A stretch of 64,000 nucleotides of DNA from Leptasterias polaris (GCA_037783415.1 JAZGTN010000228.1:372001-436000), one strand, 5' to 3'; shown: positions 1 through 10,162, numbered from the stretch's first letter. The notes: generated by a model from the letters alone, not told the origin. Program-made: numbers and translations.

Positions 1-901
1 GGAAGACAACCGGCAGCAAGAGTATGATTGTAAAAAGCTGTGAGAACAGGAACAATGGCTGGAACGGCAAGTTTCAACATTTGGGCGCTAATACCATCAG
101 GAACATATGCTTTGTGGGCGGAGAGATTCCGAATCTCAGCTGAAACCTGAGTTGAAGTGATGGAAAAACGCTCTAATGGGGGAAAATCCAACGTAGGAGA
201 AGTGACACAGTCCTGGTCGGTGGATCCGGAGAAAAAACTTGCGAAAAGAGCATTAAATTCATTTGCAATCCGAGATGGGTCACTTATGTTTTCACCATTG
301 ATGAGGTAAGAATCGGTTGATTGAGAAGAGTTACGTTTTGACTTCACAAATGCCAAAAAGTTTTCCGATTATCCTTTTTCTTAAATAAATCAGTGACAAA
401 GTCACTATACGCCCTTTTGGAGAGATTGCGCACTTTGTTCCTTGCAAGTTTAAATTGTTTCCATGCTATCTCAGTTCCACTTACGCGAGCTCGCTGAAAC
501 AACCTTCGCTTTTCAAGGACGAGCCGATGAAGTTCCTCGGTGATCCAGGGCTTAGCTCTCTTGCGACCTCTACGGACAGGAACACATTCCTTGACACAAT
601 TGAGGAAGAAATCACTGAACGTATCCCAAGCATCGTTAATGTCGTTGTAGTCAATTACTCCCCAAGGGACTGCAGCAAGCAAAGTCTGGAAATGAACTAA
701 GTCCGTTTTGTGGTACTGGAAGATTTCCCTAACAAGACGTGGTAATTTTCCAGGTGACCCACGAATTCTGAAAGAAATCATGTTATGATCGGATGTAGAA
801 AGCCCAGGCTCCACTTTTACATCACATACACGATCTGGACGTGTTGTAAATATAAAATCAATCGTTGTATTGTTGTATTGTATCGTTGTATATGGTCCCA
901 C
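1..901 (-). pseudogene. APE-type LINE fragment: endonuclease end to start of reverse transcriptase
   Basis: Read on the minus strand, 901 to 344 is open and carries the end of an apurinic-type endonuclease: the catalytic SDH segment reads TSDHNMISF at about residues 36-44. A basic linker follows (PWITEELHRLVLEKRRLF at about 118-135) of the kind that separates endonuclease and RT in Jockey, CR1 and L2-type LINEs. Near 355 the frame is broken by an indel. The next frame continues to the window edge with FLAFVKSKRN and, at about 70-105, the RT finger-region motif PDGISAQMLK. The element therefore runs out of the window on the left. Its 5' side stops abruptly at the satellite monomer starting near 893. 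At least one frameshift makes it non-functional. The endonuclease/RT identity is strong; the exact clade is not resolved. Confidence 0.85.
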
Positions 902-1530
902 TTCCGGTTGACCTGGAAGTAAAGGTCAACAATTGGTCACGGTTACCCGAGGCTAATCTCCAATGCCCAAGGACTCTATAACTGAAAAAAAGTTTGAAAA
1001 TCGGTAGTATACTTCTTGAGATATGACAAAAACAAGTTTGGCTAATTAAATATTCATACCGCTGTCACGTGAATAATTAATTAAGATTGTTTGTCAATAA
1101 TTACTTCTGGTCGAACTGAGATAAGTCCCATTCTTGACTGGCTTTCACAATTAGCGAACCATATTCCAGGTTAACAAATCAATTGTAGGTGACTATGTTT
1201 TTAAAGCACAGCGTTGTAGCCACGGTTTGTGTTTTGAACCACCTAAACGTTTCTAAAACGATTGTTTTTGTACACAACGAAAACAGAAATACAAATGACG
1301 TCATGATGACGTGACGAAAATTGTTAGACCGGAATTGACATATACAATACAAGACAATCCCATAACTGAAAACAAAGTTTGAGGATTGGATGTGTACTTC
1401 TAGATATATGGTGGTTACAATTAAATATTCACACGGCTGTCACGTGAATAATTAATTAAGAATGTTAATCTAATTACATCTCAAATTTAAGTCAGGGCCT
1501 AAGCTTTACAATGGTATATGATTTGTCTAC
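893..1530 (-). repeat. Dispersed satellite-bearing module, copy 1
   Basis: 893-1026 is one reverse-oriented monomer of the ~130 bp satellite that fills 19.5-42.9 kb. It is followed by GGCTAATTAAATATTCA, a CRE-like palindrome near 1296 (AATGACGTCAT), a second partial reverse monomer near 1362-1425, the AATTAAATATTCA block again, and a CTAAGCTT segment near 1500. The same order of blocks recurs at 16980-17360 and again, with four monomers, at 17428-18130. So the monomer exists outside the big array inside a dispersed repeat. Confidence 0.75.
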
Positions 1531-1606
1531 TTTTGATTATTTGAAGAAATACATGTGGCTTCTGAAAGAGACACAGGTTAAGTCAATACGATTTTAGGGA
1601 AAGAAA

Positions 1607-1607
<1 letters not shown>

Positions 1608-1641
<34 letters not shown>

Positions 1642-1667
1642 GGTATAATAATAATAATAATAAAAAT
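1608..1667. repeat. (TAA)n microsatellite
   Basis: An AAT/TAA run of about 60 bp with one short interruption near 1641. It lies directly upstream of the R4/Dong-like LINE fragment, which matters because Dong elements are known to insert in TAA repeats. Apparent tyrosine-rich open frames across it are translation of the microsatellite. Confidence 0.95.
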
Positions 1668-1681
1668 ATGAGGTACAAAAT

Positions 1682-2754
1682 ATGAGGTACAGTGGGGGTA
1701 TTATCGAGTGGACTAAACAAGATCTAGATGTCGCTGATAGGAGGACAAGAAAACTCATGACCATGGCATGCTTCATCCGCGGTCAAATGTTAGTAGACTC
1801 TGTCTTCCGAGGTCAGAGGGCGGAAGGGGATTGCTGAGCGTGGCGGACAGCGTTAACATCGAACGCAGGAGTTTGCTGTGTCATGTCGGGAGGTCCGAGG
1901 AGAGGTTGTTGAAAGCTGCGCAAAGATATACGAGGACAGACGAAGTTGAGCCAAAAGAGTACAAAAGGGTAATGAAAGAGGAAAGGCAACAGGATTGGAG
2001 GAATAAACCGCTTCATGGCCGATTCTTGAGATTCACTGAAGAAGTGGCGAGCGCCAAGTCCTGGAAATGGTTAAGGAGCGGAGAGCTGAAGAAGGAAACC
2101 GAGGGCTTGATTACTGCGGCGCAAGACCAATCGCTAAGGACAAATGTAATGAAGGCAAGGATAGAGAAAGCAAACGTCTCTCCTATGTGTAGAATGTGTA
2201 ATAAGGCTGAGGAGACTGTATTTCATATTGTTTAGCGAATGTAGTCAGATGGCCCAGACGGAGTACAAAGGAAGACATGACAAGTTGGCCAAGGTGATCC
2301 ACTGGGATCTGTGTAAGAAGTATGATGTCCATGTCACTGCGAAATGGTACGACCATGTCCCGGAGAAAGTTATAGAGACCGACCAGGTCAATATCCTCTG
2401 GGACTTTAACATTCAGACTGATCATGTTATAGAACATAGGCGTCCGGATGTTGTAGTCTTAGATAAGACGACGAAGATGTGTCATCTCGTTGACATAGCA
2501 GTGCCAGGTGACATAAGGGTAGCTTCGAAGGAGTTAGACAAGATTCAAAAGTACCAAGACCTGGCAAGGGAACTTCGTAAGATTTGGCAGGTGAAAGTGA
2601 AAGTAGTCCCTGTGGTGGTTGGAGCACTTGGCACCATTCCGAAAGCACTGGGGAAACATCTGATGAAATAGGTACAACTGTGAGGGTAGATCTGTTACAG
2701 AAGGCAGCACTTTTGGGAACAGCGATAATCTTGAGAAAGACCCTTGAGATCTAA
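1682..2754 (+). pseudogene. R4/Dong-like LINE, 3' part: RT thumb, zinc knuckle and restriction-like endonuclease
   Basis: The fragment starts around MRYSGGIIEWTKQ, a segment typical of the RT thumb in this LINE group. After an indel near 1767 it continues as LHPRSNVSRLCLPRSEGGRG. A zinc knuckle follows (CRMCNKAEE, then HI..SEC), split by a second frameshift near 2228-2235. Next come RHD (about 2274) and the endonuclease signature RPDVVV with an Asp 14 residues later in LVDIAVPGD (about 2443-2500). This order, CCHC then RHD/RHN then (K/R)PD-x(12-14)-D, is diagnostic of restriction-like endonuclease LINEs (R2, R4/Dong, NeSL, CRE). A third frameshift near 2668 restores a C-terminal tail ending ILRKTLEI with stop at 2752-2754. 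The preceding TAA repeat favours R4/Dong. It is 5'-truncated and has three frameshifts, so it is not functional. Confidence 0.85.
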
Positions 2755-2856
2755 GGCTACGGGACGTAGCCCGACTCAAGGAGTTACCGGCACAAAAGAA
2801 AATGTGATCTTTCTTTTGTAGGCTGTGATGAAATGAAATAATAAAAATAATAAAAA

Positions 2857-3140
2857 TCTCGACGATTTCAAAAGCTGTTCCGACTGAAAGTTCGGAACAG
2901 CTAATAATAATAAAAAGAATAAAAATATCGACGAAAACAATAGCTGTTCCGACTAACACGTCGGAACAGCTAAAAATCTCGACGAAAACAATAGCTGTTC
3001 CGACTACCACGTCGGAACAGCTAAAAATAATAATAATCTCAACGAAAACAATAGCTGTTCCGACTCCCTTGTCGGAACAGCTAATAATGAAAAAAAAATA
3101 AGAAAACAATACATGTTCCGACTTCTAAGTCGAAACAGCT
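2857..3140 (+). repeat. Array of five hairpins in the LINE 3' region
   Basis: Five copies of an inverted repeat, AGCTGTTCCGACT then 4-6 variable bases then GTCGGAACAGCT, lie at 2873-2902, 2942-2971, 2993-3022, 3053-3082 and about 3112-3140. The loop differs in every copy while the stems are almost invariant. Spacers are AT-rich (AATAATAA and TCTCGACGAAAACAATA). Spacing is 51-69 bp. The array begins about 100 bp after the LINE stop codon, so it probably belongs to the element's 3' UTR. Confidence 0.85.
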
Positions 3141-4869
3141 AATAACAGTGGCTTCTTATAAAGTGTTATTATTCGTCAGTCGGTGACACTCATGGCGATC
3201 CAACTTTCTTAATAATAACGAAACGTTCTGCTAATGCGCACATACCCTGCACTGAAAAGGGGGGAAAAATTTCGAATCATTGGACACTCTTTGTTGGGCA
3301 AAGTATTTTCCATAATTATTGGTCGATGATTGCCCAATGCTGGCCAAACATTTTGTTTGCCCTATTTGTTATGAGAAGTGAAACAAAAGTCTTGCAAATG
3401 TTGGGCAAATATTATTACTGTAGGGAGTCCAAGTGCGCCCTCAGTGTTTATACAGTAGAAAGTTTACTTTGGGGTCGCGACCTGTAGCCCCAGTCTCTTT
3501 TCCAATTTAGCGAAAGCAAGAGAGAGCACATTAATTTACTGTCTGTCTTTCTCTCCATTTTGTGGGGAGCATGGCTCTGGCCATGCTCCAAATACTATTT
3601 ATCTGTGAGAGATAGTCTCGTGGAACTCTCTGTGAGTATTATTTTGTCTTGAAATATCTTTTGAGTTGAGAAATATTGTGATTTATAAGGCCGTTTGAAT
3701 CGGTACATTGTAAACTTGTGTTGTGTGTGTAGCCAGCCTCGTGGTAAACTGACCTTGTGACCTTTTGACCTTTAGCTGTACATAATTGACTGTGTGCATT
3801 TGTATGTATGCTATTTTGTAGTCTATGTGCTGTATGGCATTGAATTAAATCAGTACAGGAGATCATTGTTTTATATTTAACACGTCATCATGTAGAATGT
3901 GTTTGTTGTCTTGTATTGTATTCTTCTGGTGAATACTCGTCCTTTTTAACTAGAGGACCGGCCTCCTTCCCGTGTCTCTACATTACGTAATCTGAAATTA
4001 TAAGAATTATTGATAACACTGTTGCCCATACATTGGGCAACGTATTGGTCATTTTAATAAATTGTAATTGCTGTTGGAACCGTTAAATTTATAATTATAT
4101 TTATATTCTTTGTATTTTTGTTGAAAAGTTTTCTGGAGGTCGTTTCATAACAAGTTTCAACTTCCAATCATCCCTGATTGTAATCATAGTTAGATGCAAC
4201 TCAATCAGGCTCGTACTTTTGAAGTTATACGACTTCAAAAATGCACCTTTAATTTGATGTCACTTGACAAACGATAACGTCACAATGACACATCTGTTCA
4301 GTCGATGCATCTATGGTCTAACAAGCCTGAACATTTTGGATTATGTCCCTTTTCTTTAGAAAATTACAAATTAAGCAGTCAAACAATTTGAATTGTTTTA
4401 AAATAAATTGTAAGAAAATTGAATTAGCTGTTGCAAACTGCTTACCAACCAAAATGACCTGTGGTATAAATGCAAAGTATATTGGGATGAAGTCATAATG
4501 ACGTTAAGTAATGTTTATCTTTAAAACGTGTGGAGAATAATTATGGGAAAGAACTAATACAAAAAAGGGCTTTAAAACCATTAATCTGTATTGTATGAGT
4601 TTTCTCAAAACATTGTTTTTAATATTACTATGATTCTCAAGCTTCATTGTTGTTTGCAAAGAAGGGAAGTGTCTGTTTGCAGTCTGTCCGAAAACATCTT
4701 GGTATCAAGTTGTGATATCATAATATTGGGAGACGTGACGGCCCTCAAGAAACCGGTTCAATTTATTTTCATTGGACAACAATTTTCTTCAAATGGACAT
4801 ATCTATTTAAATTTGAATTCACTTTTGCATACAAAGAAACGGATCATCATATAGCATTCTACAACTTAC
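3141..4869. other. No gene recognised; AT-rich intergenic or intronic DNA
   Basis: I see no supported coding exon here. Small structure only: a perfect hairpin at 3566-3589 (stem GGAGCATGGC, loop TCTG) and direct repeats of TTGGGCAA at about 3294-3410 and 4022-4045 that may be the ends of a decayed mobile element. Confidence 0.5.
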
Positions 4870-5067
4870 TTTCATCTCGCTGGTAAAATTCCAAATTAAT
4901 TTTCGGCGTATTAAAAACATCCGGTAAATCAGGATAATCCAAAACATCAGGAATTTTTGTAAATTCCCCCAAACCCAGTAATCCGGGGTGTCGATGTGAC
5001 CATATGAAGATAAAGGCCTCCGTAGCTTGCCTGGTAACGTAAACCACTGGTCCGAAGGGTCTATGAT
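4870..5067 (-). CDS. Exon: second half of a CUB-like domain plus linker (LDLa/CUB gene)
   Basis: On the minus strand a pyrimidine-rich acceptor (CTTTTCCTTATCAG) ends at 5068 and a donor GTAAGT starts at 4869. The exon is 198 bp, entering and leaving in phase 1. The chosen frame reads FGPVVYVTRQATEAFIFIW, then SHRHPGLLGLGEF, then an acidic/proline linker IPDVLDYPDLPDVF. The pattern of a hydrophobic strand, a Ser-His turn and Gly-x-Gly-x-F resembles the end of a CUB domain, where a strand rich in Leu/Phe is followed by a Ser-Asp turn and Gly-Phe. Exon phase matches the exon at 7790-8050, which holds the first half. The other open frame through this interval lacks such a pattern. Domain assignment of this half alone is moderate. 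Confidence 0.6.
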
Positions 5068-5149
5068 CTGATAAGGAAAAGACAACTAAATAAGAACACA
5101 CAAAGGTATTCAATCACAAACTAATGTTACCAACAAGTAAGTAATGAAT

Positions 5150-5420
5150 GATACTCAATTGTTTATCAATGGTGTTTACAATGGTAGCGTTGTACTGAAT
5201 ACCGTTTCACCTTTGGTTGCCAATGGCGTTTTATTCTTGTGAATGGTATGTCAATAATGATATAATTTATTAGTAGTATTTAAATTGAATGATAAATCAC
5301 TGTGTTCAGAATTGAATAAGTACCTAAAAACAATTGTAGGTCAATGGTGAATTGGTAAATCTGAATGGTGGGTTGATGGTGTCTGTAATGGCACTTTAAT
5401 TTGAGTGATTAACCAGTGTA
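5150..5420. repeat. Degenerate AATGGTGTT-type repeats
   Basis: Loosely repeated AATGG(T/C)GTT and AATGGTA words recur here, again at about 5780-5868, and again at about 7420-7600. They flank both sides of the DIRS-like insertion, so the insertion probably landed in an older low-complexity tract. No coding potential is evident. Confidence 0.5.
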
Positions 5421-5469
5421 AGAAAGCACCAATGGACAGTTTGTGTATGTCTAATGAATTACATGATCA

Positions 5470-5697
5470 TACCAATCGCCATTTACCAATCGCCACCCTT
5501 TTCACAGTCCGAAGATAAAGGTATCCTCCACTATGAGCCTGGCTGGAGGGCAAAATGCACTACCTTCCAAATTTTGTTTACTAATCAATTTTTGCTAAGT
5601 GCCTTGCTCAAGGGCAAACATGTCATGCTTCGGATTTGAACCCACACTCCCAGGGCCTGGGCCAGGTCAACAAGACCGCTCGGCCACGAAACGCCAC
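5470..5697 (-). mobile_element. tRNA-derived SINE
   Basis: Read on the minus strand, the head has a pol III A box (TGGCCGAGCGGTCTT, 5672-5686) and a B box (GGTTCAAATCC, 5632-5642), spaced like a Ser/Leu-type tRNA. The body contains CCTTGAGCAAGGCACTT (5597-5613), a segment also found in diverged form in the SINE at 51.8-52.1 kb. The copy fades out toward 5470. The internal promoter and body support a SINE rather than a tRNA gene, since no 3' acceptor strand follows the B box. Confidence 0.75.
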
Positions 5698-5868
5698 AAA
5701 TGCACATAGCAATATCAGTCGCAATAAGCCTATACTTTGAAACCATCTAGAGTGGTCTTTGCAAACCAAACCAAATTTAAAATAGTGTTAGTTAATGGTA
5801 CATCTGTAACTAAATAATTGATGTTGCGTGGTCTACCTCACACCGTTGACAACAGTGTTGACGGGTGG

Positions 5869-7406
5869 CGATGTATTTTTTCCCCGCTCAGTTGCAACAG
5901 AACCAACAGGGGGCGCTGTTTGCGATGGATTTTGTCACGAAAAATATATGAATCAAGCACATTTAGCTGTCTTGCTGTATTTTTCAAGAAATTTGTTGCT
6001 GCTTTAGCATAATTTTTCAATTTAATTTTGAAAATTTTCAGTTTTCAGCGAACCGAGTCTCTTCAACTCAAAGTAAAAAAACTGCGCACTGTGTGATCTT
6101 TTTTAAACAGGGGTTGTCAGGGAATGTTTTGGTCTACCTAAAATAAAATGTCGATTGTACCTTGATTAGACTCATACTTTTAGGATCTAATATAATCGCC
6201 GATAATCCACTGATATACCGCGTCGCACTGCATGCCATAATTGTCAGTACACAATTCCTTTTCATACAGTATTTAGTTTGTTTCGCTTGGATGACCAGAT
6301 CACAGGGTGCGGCCCGTCACGTCATGTTGAATATGTTGAGTATTCTGAATATTCAGAATCACTGAGGCGTGTCGCTACATAAATGCGATGATCCGATCCA
6401 ACAAACCAGTTCAGGCCAACGCATTTTTTTGTGTGTTTAAGTTCCAGATAGGTCTAGTAATGTCGAAAGAACATACAACGCCAGCCAGTGAATTCAACTC
6501 GGAGGTTTTGTTTGATAAGTTTCAAGTGTACTTTAACCATAAGTTTGAGAGTCTCCAAAATTCTGAAGAAACTGCCAGTCTAAAGGAGATCAAAAACAAG
6601 CTAGACTCAAAAGAGTTAAACAAAGTAGGCAATGCAGCTCAATATGAGTTCTGCGGAAAACTAGAGATATCGGTGAATATGTCTGCTAGAGAATGGCGAC
6701 ATCGAGACGGCGATGGAAGCAATTCAAGAAGCAGAAACCCTGCTTATGGAAAGAAAGAGAAAGATAAAGATCGCCGATTTAAACAGCAAAGCAGCACCTG
6801 TTCAGCACCTAGAGAAAGGCGGTGACGACTACCTCTCGGGTGAGCAGAGAAAACAAGTCCAGGCAGCAGAAGAAGCCGCTCTGAAAGAGCTTGAAGGGAA
6901 AAAAGAAGCTGAAGAGAGGGCTTTGGGATGACGGCTCAAGATCGTTGCTGGCTACTGCATGGTAATCGCAGTCTTTTTCGAGGTAACCCCCCTAGGTTCC
7001 CAAGTACCGGTTCTTTGTCGTGGTTCAGACAGAGCAGACTAATGCCGGCCCTCTCCCATGCTTTACCATTAACAATAAATATATCAGAACCATAATATTG
7101 TGTCCTAATTTGTGATTATTTGTCTTCCAATAGAAGTAAACTTGTTGTCATGCGTATGAGCGAAGCGAAGGAGCATTAAAAGGTCCGTATTTTAGCGTGT
7201 ATATTACGTTTCGTTACAATCGAACAACCCACAAAAGCATGATCAGCTGCTACGTTACACGCGACAAGAAATTCGCCTGTTATAGATGCTGACACAATTT
7301 ACAACAGCTAAAAGATGGGTTATTCAAATCTTGTCCATGACGAAATCTCTCCATAACAGCGCCCCCTGTTGGTTCCGCCGCAACTGAGCGGGGAAAAGAA
7401 ATATCG
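5869..7406 (+). mobile_element. Short DIRS-like element with inverted terminal repeats
   Basis: 5869-5940 and 7337-7406 are inverted copies of each other, roughly 70 bp, sharing CCCCGCTCAGTTGC and AACAGGGGGCGCTGTT. Between them lies a gag-like frame (6460-6931) and nothing resembling RT, RNase H or tyrosine recombinase. Inverted terminal repeats around a gag are characteristic of DIRS-type tyrosine-recombinase retrotransposons, so this is best read as an internally deleted, non-autonomous copy about 1.54 kb long. A plain DNA transposon carrying a captured gag is the alternative. Confidence 0.6.
6460..6931 (+). pseudogene. gag-like protein of the DIRS-like element, frameshifted
   Basis: The start used is ATG 6460 (MSKEHTTPASEF). 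The first part contains SLKEIKNKLDSKELNKVGNA then AQYEFCGKLE, a pattern seen in gag-like proteins of DIRS/Ngaro-type retroelements (a nucleotide-rich K..N..QY.F block). Near 6687 the frame slips by one base. The next frame reads GDIETAMEAIQEAETLLMER, then KRKIKIADLNSK, then an acidic/basic coiled-coil tail rich in Glu, Lys and Ala up to the stop at 6929-6931. The helical helper region followed by a KIADLN-like motif is what I recall for this gag family; no structural domain can be shown from sequence alone. The frameshift and the missing pol make it a remnant. Confidence 0.55.
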
Positions 7407-7658
7407 TTGACGGCTTTGACCAGTGGTCATGAATGGTGTACCATTTGCATTGCGAATAGTGTTGAGTTGTTAACCTTGAATATCACCATTGTATTTCAAT
7501 CATATAATATGCCATTGCTGTGAACAATGGTGTTGACTGGCCTACCCAGTGGTTAGAAATTGCTAATTCCAATGGCGTTGAATGGTATACTTTGACTAAA
7601 CACAAAGATATAATGGCATACCGTTTCCTGAACGGAACACAACAATTAATAAACGATC

Positions 7659-7686
7659 CCCCCCACCCCCCCCCCCCCCCCCACCC
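7659..7686. repeat. Poly(C) tract
   Basis: A run of C with two single interruptions. It is unusual in this AT-rich surrounding and is prone to length error in assembly. Confidence 0.9.
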
Positions 7687-7789
7687 CATCGGAATTATGA
7701 ACAGATTTTAAATGGTAAATTCAAATGATAAGCTAATGTTTAAACAATTGGTTTTTCGTAAGGATATGTACTAAACACGTCATTCTCAC

Positions 7790-8050
7790 ATGGTCCAGAA
7801 CCGGTGTTTGTACTAAATACAACATCATCGGCCACTGTGGGGTCTTTGCCAATTCCGACCAACAGACGGTGTTTTCCAACGGCTGGGATTTGCGCATAGT
7901 TCACCACTATGAAAATATATGAGTTGACGTCACTCTTCACCGACCACATACAGCTGTAAAGTCCATTGTGATTGTTATCCAAACCTGAATGTCGGAAGAA
8001 CGCAGATGACTGATGGCTCATAAACAAATGTTGTACATCACAGTTCCGGT
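7790..8050 (-). CDS. Exon: first half of a CUB-like domain (LDLa/CUB gene)
   Basis: Minus-strand acceptor TTTATTGCAG ends at 8051 and donor GTGAGA begins at 7789. The exon is 261 bp (87 codons), phase 1 at both ends. The frame starts RNCDVQHLFMSHQSS and continues with LYSCMWSVKSDVNSYIFIVV, NYAQIP and HRLLVGIGKDPT. The first Cys, the Y.C.W.(I/V) motif with alternating hydrophobic strand, and the L.(I/V)G.G segment match the N-terminal half of a CUB domain. The second half lies in the exon at 4870-5067, which continues in the same phase. Upstream it splices in phase to the LDLa exon at 9770-9886. A membrane or secreted mosaic protein is inferred; signal peptide, transmembrane segment and further exons are not visible in the window. 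Confidence 0.75.
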
Positions 8051-8695
8051 CTGCAATAAAGAGATTTGTTTTAATTAACGTTAGTTTTAATTGTTCACTT
8101 CCCCACCAGACATTATTTCAAACGGAAGTATTTCTCCAATGGATTAATACTGGTATAATGTTCAGTGGGTGCATGAGTAGCGGCAGTGTTAAAAGCAAAT
8201 CGGGATCAGCACCATAATAACAACAGTGGCAATGGCAACAGAAGCAGCAGCAGCAATGGTAGCCTTGTGGGAAGGTCGTTAAATGAATGTTCTCGCAAGG
8301 CTTCTTCTCTCCCGATTATGGTCTCATTTAACGACTTGTACAGCCCGAATGCGGCTGATGCGAGGAGTTTTGGGGCTATTGAGCCAAGTTTGTTCGAGAG
8401 TATCTGTGAATATTCAAACAGCATGAATATTTAAAAGTATCTATGATCATTTTCCTTCGACCATCGTCAGCATTATATTGCTTTATTTATTTCACTTCAT
8501 CGAATTTTGTTTTGTGTTGTGCAAAGACGCCCCAACATCAGGTACTACATAGACAAATCTTATTACTATAGTTATACATAACCACTCACACACTGAATAA
8601 ACAAATGTGTTAGTTGTTATTCAATGTACTTACTCGTGTAATGCAAAATAACAAAAGTTTGTCATGATGTAGGCCTGCAATATGTAAACAAAAAT
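8051..8695. other. Intron of the LDLa/CUB gene (part)
   Basis: No exon is supported. A short CAG/AAC-rich stretch lies at about 8215-8265, and a perfect 12 bp inverted repeat GTCGTTAAATGA pairs 8275-8286 with 8324-8335. Confidence 0.5.
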
Positions 8696-8962
8696 GGTAT
8701 AACAACTTATCCACAACTTTATTAAACGCATTTAACAACAGCTGAACATTAACAGTAGAAGCAGAAACACTTCAGCAGCAACATATACAACAGCAACAGC
8801 AGCAGAAGTTCACAACTCGGTATTAATTGCCAGCAGCTACATCACATCAGTATTAACAAAACAGCAGCAGCCGAACATTTTACAGCAAAATCAGAAGCAC
8901 TGCATCAGCAACATACAACAACAACAACAGCAGCATGCAGCAACAGCAACAACTCTCTACTC
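8696..8962 (+). repeat. CAG/CAA-rich tandem repeat, left part
   Basis: Two degenerate units of about 125-145 bp, each rich in CAGCAGCAACA and beginning near TTAATTGCCAGCAGCTA or a diverged form of it. Equivalent units resume at 9465-9660, so the array was split by the insertion at about 8966-9464. It lies in an intron. Confidence 0.7.
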
Positions 8963-8965
8963 GGT

Positions 8966-9464
8966 ATTCATAAATACCCCAGACAGTTTCGCTATTCCTA
9001 TTGGTGGAGAGCACGTCACGTGGGGGTGTTTAAACGGCTGATAAAGACATAGCTGGAGCTGTTTAAGACCGGTTGTTTTCGGATAGCATTTGTGCGGGTT
9101 AGCCCACAACCCCATTCTCAGGGGAGATCGATCTCGCCGCGCCATTTTAGTCCATGGACACGAGGGTGCGTTACCACGCGCACAATGCATATCCGAAAAC
9201 TGTCTCACGTACAGAGCTCAAGGACGTCGGAAAACAGATAAGTTTTTACAGAGTTTCCTACTTTATTACGCCTTTTAACCAAAAGGGCATTTATGAATGG
9301 GAATAAAAGGGTAGCGACTCGTTCTTAAACGGCCGTTTAAAACCTTGCAGGGTCGTGGCCGTGCGACAAAGGCCCTCGCCTTCGGCTCGGGCCTTTATCG
9401 CACGGCCACGACCCTGCCGGTTTTAAACGGCCGTTTAAGAACTCGTCGCTACCCTTTTATTCCC
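8966..9464. mobile_element. GC-rich insertion ending in a long hairpin
   Basis: This segment interrupts the CAG/CAA repeat. Its left edge ATTCATAAATACCC is matched in inverse at 9284-9297 (GGGCATTTATGAAT). 9299-9464 is a near-perfect palindrome with arms of almost 80 bp: GGGAATAAAAGGG at the left is matched at the right end, and it contains TTAAACGGCCGTTTAA on both arms. The loop is around 9378-9387. The base composition is much more GC-rich than the flanks. I infer a foldback-type non-autonomous transposon; no clear target duplication was found. Confidence 0.65.
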
Positions 9465-9660
9465 TTATTAATTGTCAGCAGCTATATCAGCATCGTTATT
9501 AACACCAACAGCAGCAGCCGAATAATAACAGCCAAAAAAGAAGCTCTGCAGCAACAACACACAACAGCAACAGCAGCATAAATCCATAATTTGGCTTTAA
9601 TTGTCAGCAGCTATTACAGCAAAAGTTTTAACAACAACAGCGGCAGTAGCACATAATCTT
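9465..9660 (+). repeat. CAG/CAA-rich tandem repeat, right part
   Basis: Continues the repeat of 8696-8962, with unit starts TTAATTGTCAGCAGCTA at about 9468 and about 9597. Units contain CAGCAGCAGCCGAA and ACAACAGCAACAGCAGCA. Confidence 0.7.
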
Positions 9661-9769
9661 ATATGGCGATACGAACTTTTCCCTTGGCACCAAACGTGTG
9701 TATTACATCAAGTATACGAAACTTGGCTTAAGTTTACGATTTTCCTTTAATTTTGCCTTATTAACTCAC

Positions 9770-9886
9770 CACAGAAACTTTCATCTCCTCCGTGAACAGA
9801 GCAATCTTCAACTCCGTCACACTGTCTGTAGAAGTCAATACAGGTCCCATCTTCTTCACACATAAACGTATAATCAGGGCAATTTT
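9770..9886 (-). CDS. Exon: LDL-receptor class A module (LDLa/CUB gene)
   Basis: Minus-strand acceptor TTTTTTACAG ends at 9887 and donor GTGAGT begins at 9769. The 117 bp exon (39 codons, phase 1-1) is a textbook single LDLa module: NCPDYTFMCEEDGTCI, then YRQCDGVEDC, then GGDESFC. All six cysteines and the calcium-binding acidic cluster (CDG..DC...DES) are present. LDLa modules bind calcium and mediate protein contacts outside the cell. The exon joins in phase to the CUB-like exon at 7790-8050. Phase 1-1 single-module exons are typical of shuffled extracellular proteins. Further 5' exons must lie beyond this exon on the right and are not recognised. Confidence 0.9.
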
Positions 9887-10162
9887 CTGTAAAAAAATAA
9901 AATAAAAAATAAACTATTCTGATGAACGGACACAATCATGTGCATTTAACAAAAATGGAGAACGATCAGCACACACCGGGCCTTGCGAGCGTGTCCTGTA
10001 AACAAACCATCATCAAGTCCACATCAAGTTGCAGAATGAAGTTATTACAAATGTTCACACAATCGACATGAAACAAGCGTTTCATTGAGAATGGGAATGT
10101 CAAAGAGAGTGCCAATTCGATTTGCGAGGCAAAATGACTTTGTTGGTACCGGTATTAAACAT

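Noticed and set aside
1594..1776. Tyrosine-rich minus-strand peptide
   Set aside because: Translation of the TAA microsatellite.
2534..3109. Minus-strand open frame with repeated SCSD..VGTAIVFVEI
   Set aside because: It is translation of the hairpin array and of the antisense LINE; no independent support.
3290..4050. LTR pair suggested by direct TTGGGCAA(A/C)GTATT words
   Set aside because: The match is too short and no TG..CA ends or target duplication were found.
7483..7711. Glycine/proline-rich frames around 7.6 kb
   Set aside because: Artefact of the poly(C) tract.
9345..9581. Protein frame across the GC-rich hairpin
   Set aside because: It spans the palindrome and part of the CAG repeat; no domain or splice support.
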